A stretch of DNA of 64,000 bases from Actinostola sp. cb2023 (taxonomy: Eukaryota; Cnidaria; Anthozoa; Actiniaria; Actinostolidae). The translations under genes were made by a program, and so were the position numbers. The stretch lies in NCBI GenBank assembly GCA_033675265.1, contig JAUJYZ010000848.1, positions 1-64,000 of the forward strand, in the 5' to 3' direction. Shown here piece by piece: positions 54,221 through 64,000 of this stretch (within the stretch, counting starts at the first letter, position 1; the number at the start of each line of letters is the position of its first letter). Under the pieces are notes generated by a model, which ran no database searches, was not told the origin of the DNA, and saw only the letters and a program-made list of their open reading frames with translations.

Positions 54221-54741
54221 CTAGTAAAATAAATAAATAAATACCATGTTTAACGTGTCAAGTGTTTATATCAGTACTGCTAGTGGGGACACGACTCTCA
54301 CACTCACTTCTTACTACATTCTATATTCTGTACACCCAACACTTGTCTCACTAGTTCGTTTTTACCAAGGGAGGAAAACCGGAGTACCCAGCGAAAAACC
54401 CTCGAAGCAAGGGAGAGAACGAACCGGATGACAAACTCAACTCACGGTCCGTGAATTGAACGAGGCACCACTAAGGAATTTCTTTGCCTTTTCATAAAAT
54501 TTGTCCGTCAAGTACAAAGTACGAAAGTCACAAGCGAATTTTTACTTTTAGTTTCCTGTTTCAGGTTGTTATTTTTCGGTAGAAAGCCTCACGATCAACC
54601 CATGGTTCGCGAACCGCCATATTGCCAAGTCCGTGTTTTGATCTAGTGCGCATGCGTGAATTTAAATGACATCATGACATAATAGAAAACGAATAACATT
54701 AATAAAATGTAAATATGATGCTAATCCGACATCGAAATCCT

Positions 54742-54815
54742 CGATGGCATAGTTGGTTAATGCGCTGGTCAACGCTGGTCTACAGTCAGAGTTCGGAGTT
54801 CAAGTCCCAGACAAG
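54742..54815 (+). ncRNA. tRNA-like pol III box pair (decayed tRNA or SINE head)
   Basis: TGGCATAGTTGG matches the A box and GAGTTCAAGTCCC the B box, at a tRNA-like distance. The acceptor stem does not pair, so it is not a functional tRNA. It may be the head of a SINE carried by the surrounding element. Confidence 0.45.
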
Positions 54816-55111
54816 GTAAGACAAAAATTGAAAAAAATATGTTAATATGGTATAAATAGACAGATAGACAGAATTAATGTAGGCAGACAGGAAAGGAAAG
54901 GAGGGATAGGTAGGGAGAGAATGAAGGGAGGGGTACGTGGGTGCCAGGAAGTCGTCTAGTTCTTTTGAGAATCCCCAAAAATAAATCCCTTTTAAGAATC
55001 TTAGATATTCAAAATATGACCTAGGTTGAATAAAATCAACCTAGGTTAAAAAAATTCAACCTAGATTGAATTTAAAATGACCTGAAATTAAATTTGACCT
55101 GTAACATATAC

Positions 55112-56420
55112 AAGCAAAAAGTTTGAAGGAAACAGAAAACTGAATAAGGAATGTAATATATGGCTACAACACCCGGGCAATACCCACCTCTTCCTTACAA
55201 AGAGGGGAGCAATCCTTTTCAGTATGGCTGTAGTTTTCCTTCCTTCGAAGCCCATTGATATATTCCATAAACGAGTCTTTCATTTCTTCTATGGTGCATT
55301 GGAATATCCAATAAATTCCTCTGCCGCGACTTTCTTGTTCCATCTCATGCCATTAAAAGCGACTAACTGAAGTCATGAGGGAATAAAAGAATGGCGTCGA
55401 TATTTCTAAAACTTATCCCTTGCAAGAACTATGTGGCAATCATTTCAAACTTGGATGTCTCTTCATCAGTAATTCCTCGCAAAGGTGTACCACGTGCGGT
55501 TCCTGCCGCCTCTGCACTGACTAAAATAAGCTTCAAATTTTGCCATTGCTTATAGCACACGCTTTATTCAAATATATATGTCTTCATTGACTTAACACGT
55601 AATGAAATATGATATTATTGAAATATTATTATTATTATTGAAATATATATCATATCATACCAGACTCATTGGAAAATAACTCCTTAAAGGAAGTGGTGTT
55701 GGAGCATGTAGCCGACACAGTAGCATCATTGTAGCTTTCAGCAAATCCAACAAAAGAAACCCAGGCATGATTTCTAAAAATAAAATTGTTACTTAGATTT
55801 CTTGAGGCAGAAGCCCATAAGTAGGAGCATCCATGTAGCATTAAAATCTGTCACTGCGTTTGAACAAGTTTGGCTATTTAAATTAAACTGGTTTATTTTA
55901 ACAACTTCAAATCATCTCTGCACACTCCCCAATTTGCAATCTGCCGAATGCCATACATGTCGTGTAAAACTGAATGGAAATTCTCTCAGAATTGTTTTGT
56001 ATTTGTTTGAACTGATGCCCAATTTTTCAAAAAGGGGGCAAGGCAAGGTTAATGAAATAAACTGAATAATAATTAAAAAAATTGTTATTAAACTTTTCTA
56101 GCGTCATTCATGACTTTAGAGTTATGACGTATTTCCGGGTCCAATCTTTCAAAAAGGCCACTCAAATCTTGCTATAAATGTTCCTACGATTTATCCCCTG
56201 CTATGGAAGAAAAAATGAAGTAGTCGTTCAAATGGCGTCACACTTAAAAACCATATTATTACTTACAACTTATACTTACGCAAGGGAAATTTGATAAAGG
56301 CAAAGTTGGTGCTCCACAAAAGTGCAATTTGATGCTTGAATGTAAGGCCTTGTTTCTTCATAGTACCAAACTGACAATAATTATAATTTACGGTAGGTCA
56401 CATTCTTCACACCTCCCGCA
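55112..56420. other. Stretch without a recognisable gene
   Basis: Short frames only, the longest 87 codons (55,802-56,065). GATATTATTGAAATATTATT simple repeats near 55,620. Nothing identified. Confidence 0.4.
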
Positions 56421-56425
56421 AACAT

Positions 56426-57014
56426 TTAATGCCTTGCCACATCCTTTGTACCATACACATTGACCTCTCTTGGCTTGTTGTGAAAAGCAAGGTGCTTGTT
56501 ACACTTCAAACACATGTCAGTGGGGGAAGATAGAAAAACAAGTTTTTCAGGAGGTGATGGAAGTACATCAGCATCAGCGGGGTCTTTCAATGATTTCACG
56601 ATAACACTCCATTCTTCAGACGAATAGCAGAGACCTAAACTTTTGAAAATAGCTTCTTCGAATATTTTCCTATCCTTCAGTATGGCCGGAATTCCTGACA
56701 ACATAAACTTTAAAACGGTATACCACAACTGAACCGTCCTTTGCGCATAGACAGGCTTCAATGTGGGCAGGGTCTGCTTCAAGAATATTTGCCTTTCTCA
56801 ATTGTTCAACATTATCAGCGATGTCATTTCTCTTCCTCTTTCTTTCTTTAATGTTAGCTAGATGAGAGCAAAAAATCATCCGCTGTGGACGCCATAATTT
56901 AAACAATGTACCATGCCAAAGCGAAAATATCAATTTATAGTATGAGAAGTGTAGTGTCAACATTGGTGGGAATCTTTGCGTGACTGCAATGGGCGTCAAA
57001 ATTAGTTGAGACAC
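56426..57014 (-). pseudogene. Fragment with cysteine pair, possibly transposon-derived
   Basis: Two overlapping frames on one strand: a basic KERKRKRNDIADNVEQLRKA piece and a 118-codon piece ending in DMCLKCNKHLAFHNKPREVNVYGTKD. The C-x2-C followed by HN-x-P-x-x-V-x-x-Y resembles a short cysteine cluster near the start of some KDZ-type transposon proteins, but the match is weak. The two pieces may be neighbouring exons or a frameshifted one. No downstream catalytic part is present. Confidence 0.3.
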
Positions 57015-57293
57015 TTTTTCATGTGGTTCAAAAAACGTGTGTTTTTCTTACAAGTTATTATGGGTGCGAATATCTTCCCATCCCCCCATCATACAATGTT
57101 GTTTAGAGCAATAATGCGTTTGGGTGACATGTAGGCATGATTCAGCTTCAACATTGAAAGGGGAAGAGGGGTTTATGAATATATTTCATCAAACATTTAA
57201 GAAATAATGTATTGCAACTGAGTTTCAGCACATACGGAATCGTACAAAATGAAAAGTGTCTCAACAATTATGACGTCCATTGTGGTTTTTCGC
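56973..57293. repeat. Inverted-repeat (MITE-like) element
   Basis: CAATGGGCGTCAAAATTAGTTGAGACACTTTTTCAT and the reverse complement AATGAAAAGTGTCTCAACAATTATGACGTCCATTG are the arms of a ~320 bp non-coding unit. Confidence 0.7.
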
Positions 57294-57474
57294 ATACATT
57301 TAATGCATGATTTAAAGAGTATTACACAAGGCTATCCTGGAATGTTTTATTGACGTTTTATTTTACCACATATGAATATATATATTTTTATACATAATCA
57401 TAAAATATATAAAAAAACTGACAACTTCCAAAGGAACATATTAAAATTTGGCTAAAAGGGTATACGTAATTAAC

Positions 57475-57604
57475 AAATTGCACACATTTGTCCATTGTCT
57501 GTACTCTGTATTGATCATAGAAACTAGATCATAAAATGTTCAAAATTCAAGTGCAATCACGAGCGCAGCGAGACAATGGACAATGGAGAAATGTGTGCAA
57601 TTTT
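57475..57604. repeat. Small inverted-repeat element
   Basis: AAATTGCACACATTTGTCCATTGTC mirrors GACAATGG...AAATGTGTGCAATTT. About 130 bp. Confidence 0.65.
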
Positions 57605-57867
57605 TTTTACAACAACTAGGATTTTCGAGCCGTCGAAATTTCGAGGAAAGCGTGACAAGACGAATTAATGTACATGCCATCAAAGATTCGATTGGTTTAT
57701 TTTTGACAATTTGCGAAATGAGTGCCTCCTATTGGCCTAAAAAATGATTGACATTCAAATGCTTTTTCAATGACAATGAAATCAATGAAATTCAAGCCTC
57801 GAGGTACAACGTTCTAAATTCTTTACCAAAACGGCAAAAGTTGGTTTTCACCTTAAATAACTAACGT

Positions 57868-58762
57868 TCATTTATGCAAAACATAAACATTGGCATTCTG
57901 AATACTACAGGCATTGAAAATTGAGGCTGTAACGGCGTTTAAAGCCACGTTTGTTGAAGATAACTGGACTGAAGTGGCAGAAGAAGAGGTCGCCGAATGT
58001 ACGGCTGCTTGACAAGTCTCCAAAGCACCGCCGGTTGTCAAGACGCCAGAAGAGACGTCAGAACACCTCCTCAGCTGTTGAACAGTTGGCATGTCTGGAT
58101 ATGTTCATGATGTGCCGAACGGGAATCTCTGCATCAGACCAGATGGTAATGGCCATCGTACGAATGCTGTGGTTTACCAGTGGAGTATAGCCTTGTCTGG
58201 GTTTGTCAGAAAAAACCACCCTGGTGGTTATTTCACATCTCTTCGTGTGTCGTGCATGCAAAATCTCTGCCATCTGCATCTTTTTGGAAAGAAAAACTGT
58301 TGCAGCGAAGTTCTCATTGCCCTTCACAACCTCTACGGCACCAGTAGAGGACGACAATAAACCAAACTCGCCGAAGTAATCCACCAGGATTTTCATGGCT
58401 AAGGAAACGACTCTCCTTCATCTTTTGGATGTTGTTTGGTTCAATCACTGGCTTGTGTTTTGAGCTTGCACTCGAGGATTTTGTCAGAGCCTTGAAATAT
58501 TGTGGGTTTTTTTTTTGTCAGCTTCAGTTGGATGTCATTAGCTGCAAAGTGCCTTTCGATAGCATTCCTGAATCCAAGAAGGGAAGTACGACTGTATTCC
58601 TCTCCTTTCTGGTTTTGGGCCTCTGCATAGAACCGCCTGAGAGTATTGGGCCTCTGCATAGAACCGCCTGAGAGTATCGTTGAGCTCGTAGTTAGTCATT
58701 TCTAAAAGTGGTTTAGAAATGCGACGTTCACGGCACCACTTTTTCTTATTCATACATCGGTG
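57868..58762 (-). pseudogene. Crypton/KIAA1958-like (DUF3504) tyrosine recombinase remnant
   Basis: Reading leftward: ELNDTLRRFYAEA and TSLLGFRNAIERHF (N-terminal SAM-like domain), FLSHENPGGLLRRVWF with CRRGCE, then a C-terminal NHSIRTMAITIWSDAEIPVRHIMNISRHA. The last holds the H-x-x-R of tyrosine recombinases and an SRHA in place of the usual GH. A Ser/Thr-rich tail ending NACSIQNANVYV follows. The pieces lie in several frames; one cause is a 34-base tandem duplication at 58,617-58,684 (GGGCCTCTGCATAGAACCGC twice). Much of the middle catalytic region is missing. The family derives from Crypton elements and also occurs as host genes with MYM zinc fingers. Confidence 0.6.
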
Positions 58763-61700
58763 TATACAATAAATACTGTTTATGACTCAAAACAGTAACA
58801 AACTAGATATAGTAAACATGCAATATCGCGAAGGAAAAGCAAGACCAGGTTTGGCGAAAATATGGCTATGTTCTTGACATAGCCGCTCTTTAATCGATAC
58901 TAAACAACTACAACATATAGTGTAGTAGGTCTAAGTTACAGTACCAACAAATACATGCTGTCCTGAGCGAAGGTGATGGCCAGGAACCACCAGCGAATAC
59001 ATAAACATGAGGCCAGGCATGGGGAGGAGGTGGGTGAATGACTTGTAGTACGACAAAGCTGCCAAGTGAGCCAGAGGCGGGAAATTCCCAATGTCCTAGA
59101 GGGGGCTGGGAAGTATTGCCTCACCCTGTCCAAGAGCCTCGAATTGATGTAACACTGGAAGTAAATATGTTTTTCGCCATATAATATAATACTATTATTT
59201 ATTACACAAATAATTTATTTGTGGCTCAAAACAGTAACAAACTACAATTCGTTGCATTTCTTGTTGAGACATTTCTGAATATTTCTTAGTATTTATGCTA
59301 TTTGGAAAATCGATCTCATTTCTTGTCTCAGTCTTTTGGATGTAAAAATACATTTCGCGTAATGTTTGAATGCATCGAACCATGACACGTTCCATACGCG
59401 CGTTGATTTTCCTCTATAGCATTTTGACCATGTGATGATGTAATATCGTGCTAAATAAGAGGACATACCACGGCTAGCCATCGTAAAAAAAAATACAGAA
59501 TAAATCGCGCAAAATAATGACCCTCTCAACGAACTCTTGCTCAAAAACATCGCAGATCGCGCGATCATGGTATATAATCTTCTCGCTCTTTCATTGGTTG
59601 ATGGAATTTGTAAACAAACATCTTGCCGTTTTGATTGGTCGGATTTTGACAAGCAACCATTTGAATGCTACTTGCAAGCTTGTGAAATCAGTTTCAAATT
59701 TGGGGATCACCAGCCAAAATCAGTTCAAAATCAAAGTTTTCAAGTCTGAAAGAAACTCTCAGATAATTATTTATCAGTGGGGAAAGCTTCACCTTGTGCC
59801 TGGTCATGGTGTGAAATCTGAAAGAAGCTTTTTGACAGTCAACAAAGCCGAAAAATACTTAAAGACTAAAATCTGGAAAATGTAGTCAATGGAGAAAAGC
59901 ATGAGATCGTGGTGAACATGTCTTGAAAAGTATAAAATATCCTTAGAGAACAGTACTTCAGCGGAATGTTTGATGGTCTGTGGACTTTCTCAAGTGATGG
60001 ATTTATTATTAGAGTGCCCAAAAGTCAACAAATGCACTTTTATTGTCGTGAATCTATAAGCATCGATAGATCTAGCAGTTTTTACTTGAATGAAAGAACA
60101 AACTGTGGAGAATGTAGCTGCAACTGATGAAACATTTGGCTTGCTACAAACTACACAGTAACTATGGTTGTGGTTTACGATAGTCAGTTCGGTATGTACT
60201 CTTAGTCACTGTAAAATATGTAGCTGAAAACATGTTTTTCGTTTGCCAAAATTAAAATTTTTGCATCTTTTGCATCAGGCGATCAAAATGCGAGAAATTC
60301 ATAGATTGTGGTAAAAAATTGCCTAATAGCAAGCTAATCCAGGCAATGATGGTCAGCATAGGTTCTAGTTCTATTATTGGGAAATTATGGTGTTAACATT
60401 ATTTTGCTTGGAATTGAAGTTAAGAGGTAGCACATGCGGCCTTTGCTGGTTAATTATTCCATAAGGGAATACAACGACAAGAAAAAGAATATTGATATGC
60501 ATTGACATTACATGAAAGAAAGAAAATTGTATTTAAGGTTATGTAAACGTGTAGCAGAGTTAGCTCTGAGTCAGCTCAGACGGAAAATATATGTTCACAT
60601 AGCTATCGTGCTTACAAAGTGAACTTATATTAACACCCGCTAGCCTGTAATATGACCTAATCCGAGTTCATGTCGAATTAATTACTTGGGCTAACTATGG
60701 TAGCACAAGTCTTAACATGACGAGCCGCATAGATTTTTATATGTGATAAGATGATCGACAGTTGCTAGGATTAAGGTCGATTAAGTTAACAGGATTAAGT
60801 AAAGGTAGCTATCAACAGCAACATTATCGTCATCAGTCATGCTGAGCATATCGGCAGGGGTTTAACATAACTCTGTCAACGATTAAAGAAAAATTGAACT
60901 ATGTTATAAGAAAATCTAGCAAGAAACGCAATGAAACCTGTGCAGGGACAACTTGCGAAATCACGTCACAACGTTTCAACATGTTGTATATAATCCATAA
61001 CAGCCGTGAAAATACAGATCATCATGGTCTGAATATACCATACATGTACAAGAAAATAATGAAACATGTCTACTTCTACATTTTATTTAGTCGGTACTGA
61101 TCGTGAGATATCGTACTTACGTGTAAATAATTATAATAAAAAGAAGAAGAAAATAACAATATAATAATAATGAACGGAAAGAACTAGCGAAATCATGAAT
61201 TCAATTACAACGTTTCACCACTGACTAATAAATTACAAATGGAAATATAACAATAACCGCATTCTTAATTTTCGGTTTGCTTTGAGATGTCTAGCACTCT
61301 TCGCCGGAAGTTACGTCATGGTACGTCAGACATTTTGTAAGTTCCTCTAAAGTTGGCCACGAGCATTTACCGCCTTTTTAATAATTGACGGCACTGCAAC
61401 ATTCATTTTCAGTAGAACGTATTCGACAATCTTTGCACAAGAGTAACAATCGCTAAGGAATTTTGAAAAAACGCGTGATTAGTGTAGATATTTTCATATC
61501 TATTTTTGTGTGGAAAGTGGGGAGATTTTGCGTAGGGTGAGTTGGCATGATAACACGAGTTATCGAATTACAAGGTCATCACATTTCCGCGCTTTCTCTA
61601 CTGGACTACAACTCGCTCTGTACAATCTGCCATTTTATGGTTTATTTCTGCACGATATCTTGGTTGATTTTGCCCAAATAGAGATATTCCATGTTCAAGC

Positions 61701-62420
61701 TATCTTTGTTGGTACCCAATGTGATTTGATCTTGCATTTTGACACGAAAGAATTGATATATAATTTGGCGGGAAGAATTCTCTTTTATTTACTACTTTGG
61801 ATCGGTAGCAAGGTTTCAGTAGCGTCCTGGAAGCAGCAGCCAGTGAATTATACTTGGCCCGCAAGAGCAAAACCTCTCTGAGTATAATTACAGCCGTGAT
61901 CTCCATGTGCTTCCTTGGAAATTAATCTCAATTTGTTTTATTTAGCAGCTAGAAGTTGTGTTTATTTATTACATGCAGGACCCCTGCCGGCCGATGCATG
62001 TTATGTGATTCAGTCGAAGACTGAACAGCAGCAAGGTTCAGAATACGCATACGTTCGTCACTTTATGGATAATCTAATGATATATAGTAAGAAAAATCGA
62101 AATATTTTATGCCTTCAATGTATTTATAAGATATGAGAATTCGAAGTAAGTTTAGTGCGTTATTCTCCCCGGGGGGAAGGGGTACATATAAGCTATGTGT
62201 GTTATTTGAGCTTCTCATGAGGTCTGGGATAGGGTATATATATATTTTGCCCATTTGTACTGGGATAGGGTATGTGTTTTTTTTTTTTACAGCGAACATA
62301 ATAATAATGCAACCAAGTATTTATCATTCTGTTTGACGTTTACGAGTATTTTACGACTTCTAATGATTGTAGCGGCAAAACAATAATTATTAGCTTCAAA
62401 TTGATCTCGAATTTTCAACT
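58763..62420. other. Long stretch without a recognisable gene
   Basis: Frames are at most about 120 codons. The piece SEKYLKTKIW-like tail at 59,750-59,885 and the 123-codon frame at 61,510-61,881 resemble nothing known. AATAAGAGGACATAC near 59,457 recalls the motif beside 14,871. No inverted-repeat pair found by eye. Confidence 0.4.
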
Positions 62421-62421
62421 T

Positions 62422-62850
62422 GTGCGTTATACCTGCGGTCTCGTGGACAGCTTGGGTAGGCCTACATTTGTAGTGCGTTATACCTGCGGTCTCGTGGACA
62501 GCTTGGGTAGGCCTACATTTGTAGTGCGTTACTGACCTGCGGTCTCGTAGACAGCTTGGGTAGGCCTACATTTGTAGTGCGTTATACCTGCGGTCTCGTG
62601 GACAGCTTGGGTAGGCCTACATTTGTAGTGCGTTATACCTGCGGTCTCGTAGACAGCTTGGGTAGGCCTACATTTGTAGTGCGTTATACCTGCGGTCTCG
62701 TGGACAGCTTGGGTAGGCCTACATTTGTAGTGCGTTATACCTGCGGTCTCGTGGACAGCTTGGGTAGGCCTACATTTGTAGTGCGTCATACCTGCGGTCT
62801 CGTGGACAGCTTGGTTAGGCCAGTGCGTTATACCTGCAGTATCGTGTTGG
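62422..62850. repeat. 51-bp tandem array, about 8 copies
   Basis: Unit GTGCGTTATACCTGCGGTCT...GTAGGCCTACATTTGTA with few differences between copies. Because 51 is a multiple of three, both strands show open frames with a 17-residue repeat; these are not genes. Confidence 0.9.
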
Positions 62851-63635
62851 TAGCCTACCCCGTATATATATTTTAAGGGGTACTTTCTAACGTGCGCATA
62901 CCTCCTACATAGAAGGCTACTCGGACTAGTGACCGGGGGTGGGGTGGACTATAAATGGTCAACTATCCTAATCAACACCAAATACAAGCATCATACTGTA
63001 CTAGTTATCATTGTTTTCCTTTTATTGACTTTACAACGTACGTACTGAATTACATGTAATTAGCACTGAAAGGGCTTAATAAAGTTGTATTGTATTGTAT
63101 TCAGGAATGGGACGTGCGGCTGGACAGGGTATGGTGTTTCGCCTCTATGTCGTGAATTAGAACAGAGTGTATAATTTTACTTGAGTTTGTTGTAAACCCA
63201 GGGGGATCAGTACTCCCACTATATACGCTATAGTAGGTACATGTATGTGCCGCTAGTCTTTAGGGTATGGTTTTTTAACCCTCCAGATTCTTTAATTGGG
63301 TACTATATTTTTCATTTTTACTATCAAATAAAATATTTGATCCTTAAATAGGGTACACTTTTTTATTTTCAAAAACATTCGCATAGCGTAACAGCCCGCG
63401 TATGTATTGCGATTCATTTATTTCTTAAATTGGGTCTATATTTCAGTGACAATCCTTGGAACATTTTTGAAAAGGTAAGAATTTTCCCATCCCTGCAGCA
63501 ATTCCTATCCGGCCTACTTTTCCAGGAGTACAGGCCCCTGGCCTCTGGGGGTCCTAAACAGGGTCTGGAACGGGGAGGGGGAGGAGAGTAGTCTTTTCTT
63601 CGTCTGTGTTCGTATGTATGTTACTTTTTAAATTG
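62851..63635. other. Stretch without a recognisable gene
   Basis: T-rich and GGGTAT-rich simple sequence, no coding frame of note. Confidence 0.4.
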
Positions 63636-63639
63636 CATG

Positions 63640-63905
63640 CAATAAATTGCCTTATTATATAGACACGAGTGTTTTACTGGAAAATATCTCACTCGTAAAA
63701 ATTCGTACGAAACTACATCCGGGACCCGAGTGGCGTATTTTCCATATCCTCACTAGTGAGGATATCGATGACGTCAGGCTCAGTACTTTTAGTCAAAAAC
63801 TATATTTTATCGTCAATTTTTTTTTGGTCTATATAATAAAAAGAAAATTACACGGCAGTTTGATGATATGAATTTCGCGCCGCCGTGTAATATCCTCTAT
63901 ATACG
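63640..63905. repeat. Dispersed non-coding repeat with central palindrome
   Basis: It contains the perfect palindrome ATATCCTCACTAGTGAGGATAT (63,746-63,767) followed by CGATGACGTCA, and TTATATAGAC / CTATATAATAA near the ends. I recall near-identical sequence as a high-copy repeat in cnidarian genomes; not verified here. Confidence 0.5.
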
Positions 63906-64000
63906 TTACACTTATGCTTCTATAGAATGATTCCAATTAACCTGGGCACTACTTCTAGTGCACCACTTCTAGTTAGCTGTCAGTGTTTATTAGATGCAAA

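Larger units (their letters stand above)
53574..55111. mobile_element. Non-autonomous inverted-repeat element carrying minisatellites
   Basis: GTATATGTTACAGGTCAAAT...TTTCAGGTC and its reverse complement, about 33 bp each, form the ends. AACCTAGGTTGA blocks recur just inside both ends. The interior carries two tandem arrays and a tRNA-like box, and no transposase. Confidence 0.75.

Noticed and set aside
54742..54815. Functional tRNA gene
   Set aside because: A and B boxes fit but the acceptor arms do not pair.
62422..62850. CRISPR array
   Set aside because: Repeats are directly tandem without unique spacers, in an animal genome.
62529..62876. Repeat proteins on both strands at the 51-bp array
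   Set aside because: The unit length is a multiple of three, so open frames are expected by chance on both strands.

Overview
This is an animal genome segment, probably from a cnidarian such as an anthozoan. It is AT-rich and intron-bearing (GT-AG junctions, one candidate GC-AG), and it is packed with transposons and their inverted-repeat derivatives. Its protein families (P2X7-tail-like protein, DUF6589-like protein, KIAA1958/Crypton-like tyrosine recombinase, RecQ-like helicases, IS630/Tc1-type transposases each paired with an accessory gene) are ones I associate with cnidarian genomes. That species inference rests on recalled resemblance, not on a search. I found no ordinary housekeeping gene. 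Almost every recognisable reading frame is transposon- or virus-related, and most carry frameshifts, stops or truncations.

Layout. 1-5,600: a P2X7-tail-like gene (2,379-3,011, minus), the 3' part of a transposon-type gene (3,554-4,327, minus) and a fragment of a second P2X7-tail-like 5' end. 5,831-8,858: a non-coding element with ~390 bp inverted repeats holding nested smaller inverted-repeat elements. 10,353-14,206: an IS630/Tc1-type element with a minus-strand DD34E transposase and a convergent plus-strand accessory gene, both frameshifted. 14.9-17 kb: a possible recombinase fragment and a decayed RecQ-like helicase. 18,908-22,823: a four-exon transposon-type gene with an 18-bp satellite in its first intron.

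24,630-38,055 is the centrepiece: a ~13.4 kb remnant of a Polinton/Maverick, an integrated virus-like element. In order it holds the C-terminal half of a family B DNA polymerase, a zinc-ribbon protein, an integrase (minus), a major-capsid-like protein, a packaging ATPase, a conserved unknown, a Bro-N/VRR-NUC/zinc-finger protein, a clamp-like protein (minus), a protein resembling the poxvirus/NCLDV late transcription factor VLTF3, zinc-finger proteins and a row of small membrane and capsid-associated candidates. Nearly every start codon in it is abutted by a TATATA-type motif. Four genes carry small frame breaks and the left end is missing, so the copy is dead as it stands.

38-47 kb: a retrotransposon gag fragment cut near the Polinton edge, a DUF6589-like gene with a stop codon, many short inverted-repeat elements and a second decayed RecQ-like helicase. 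47,671-53,343: a second two-gene IS630-like element, whose accessory gene is an intact five-exon 660-residue frame while its transposase has lost an internal piece. 53,574-55,111: a non-autonomous element carrying two minisatellites and a tRNA-like box. 56-59 kb: decayed fragments including a Crypton-like recombinase. 59-64 kb: largely non-coding, with a 51-bp satellite and a palindromic dispersed repeat.
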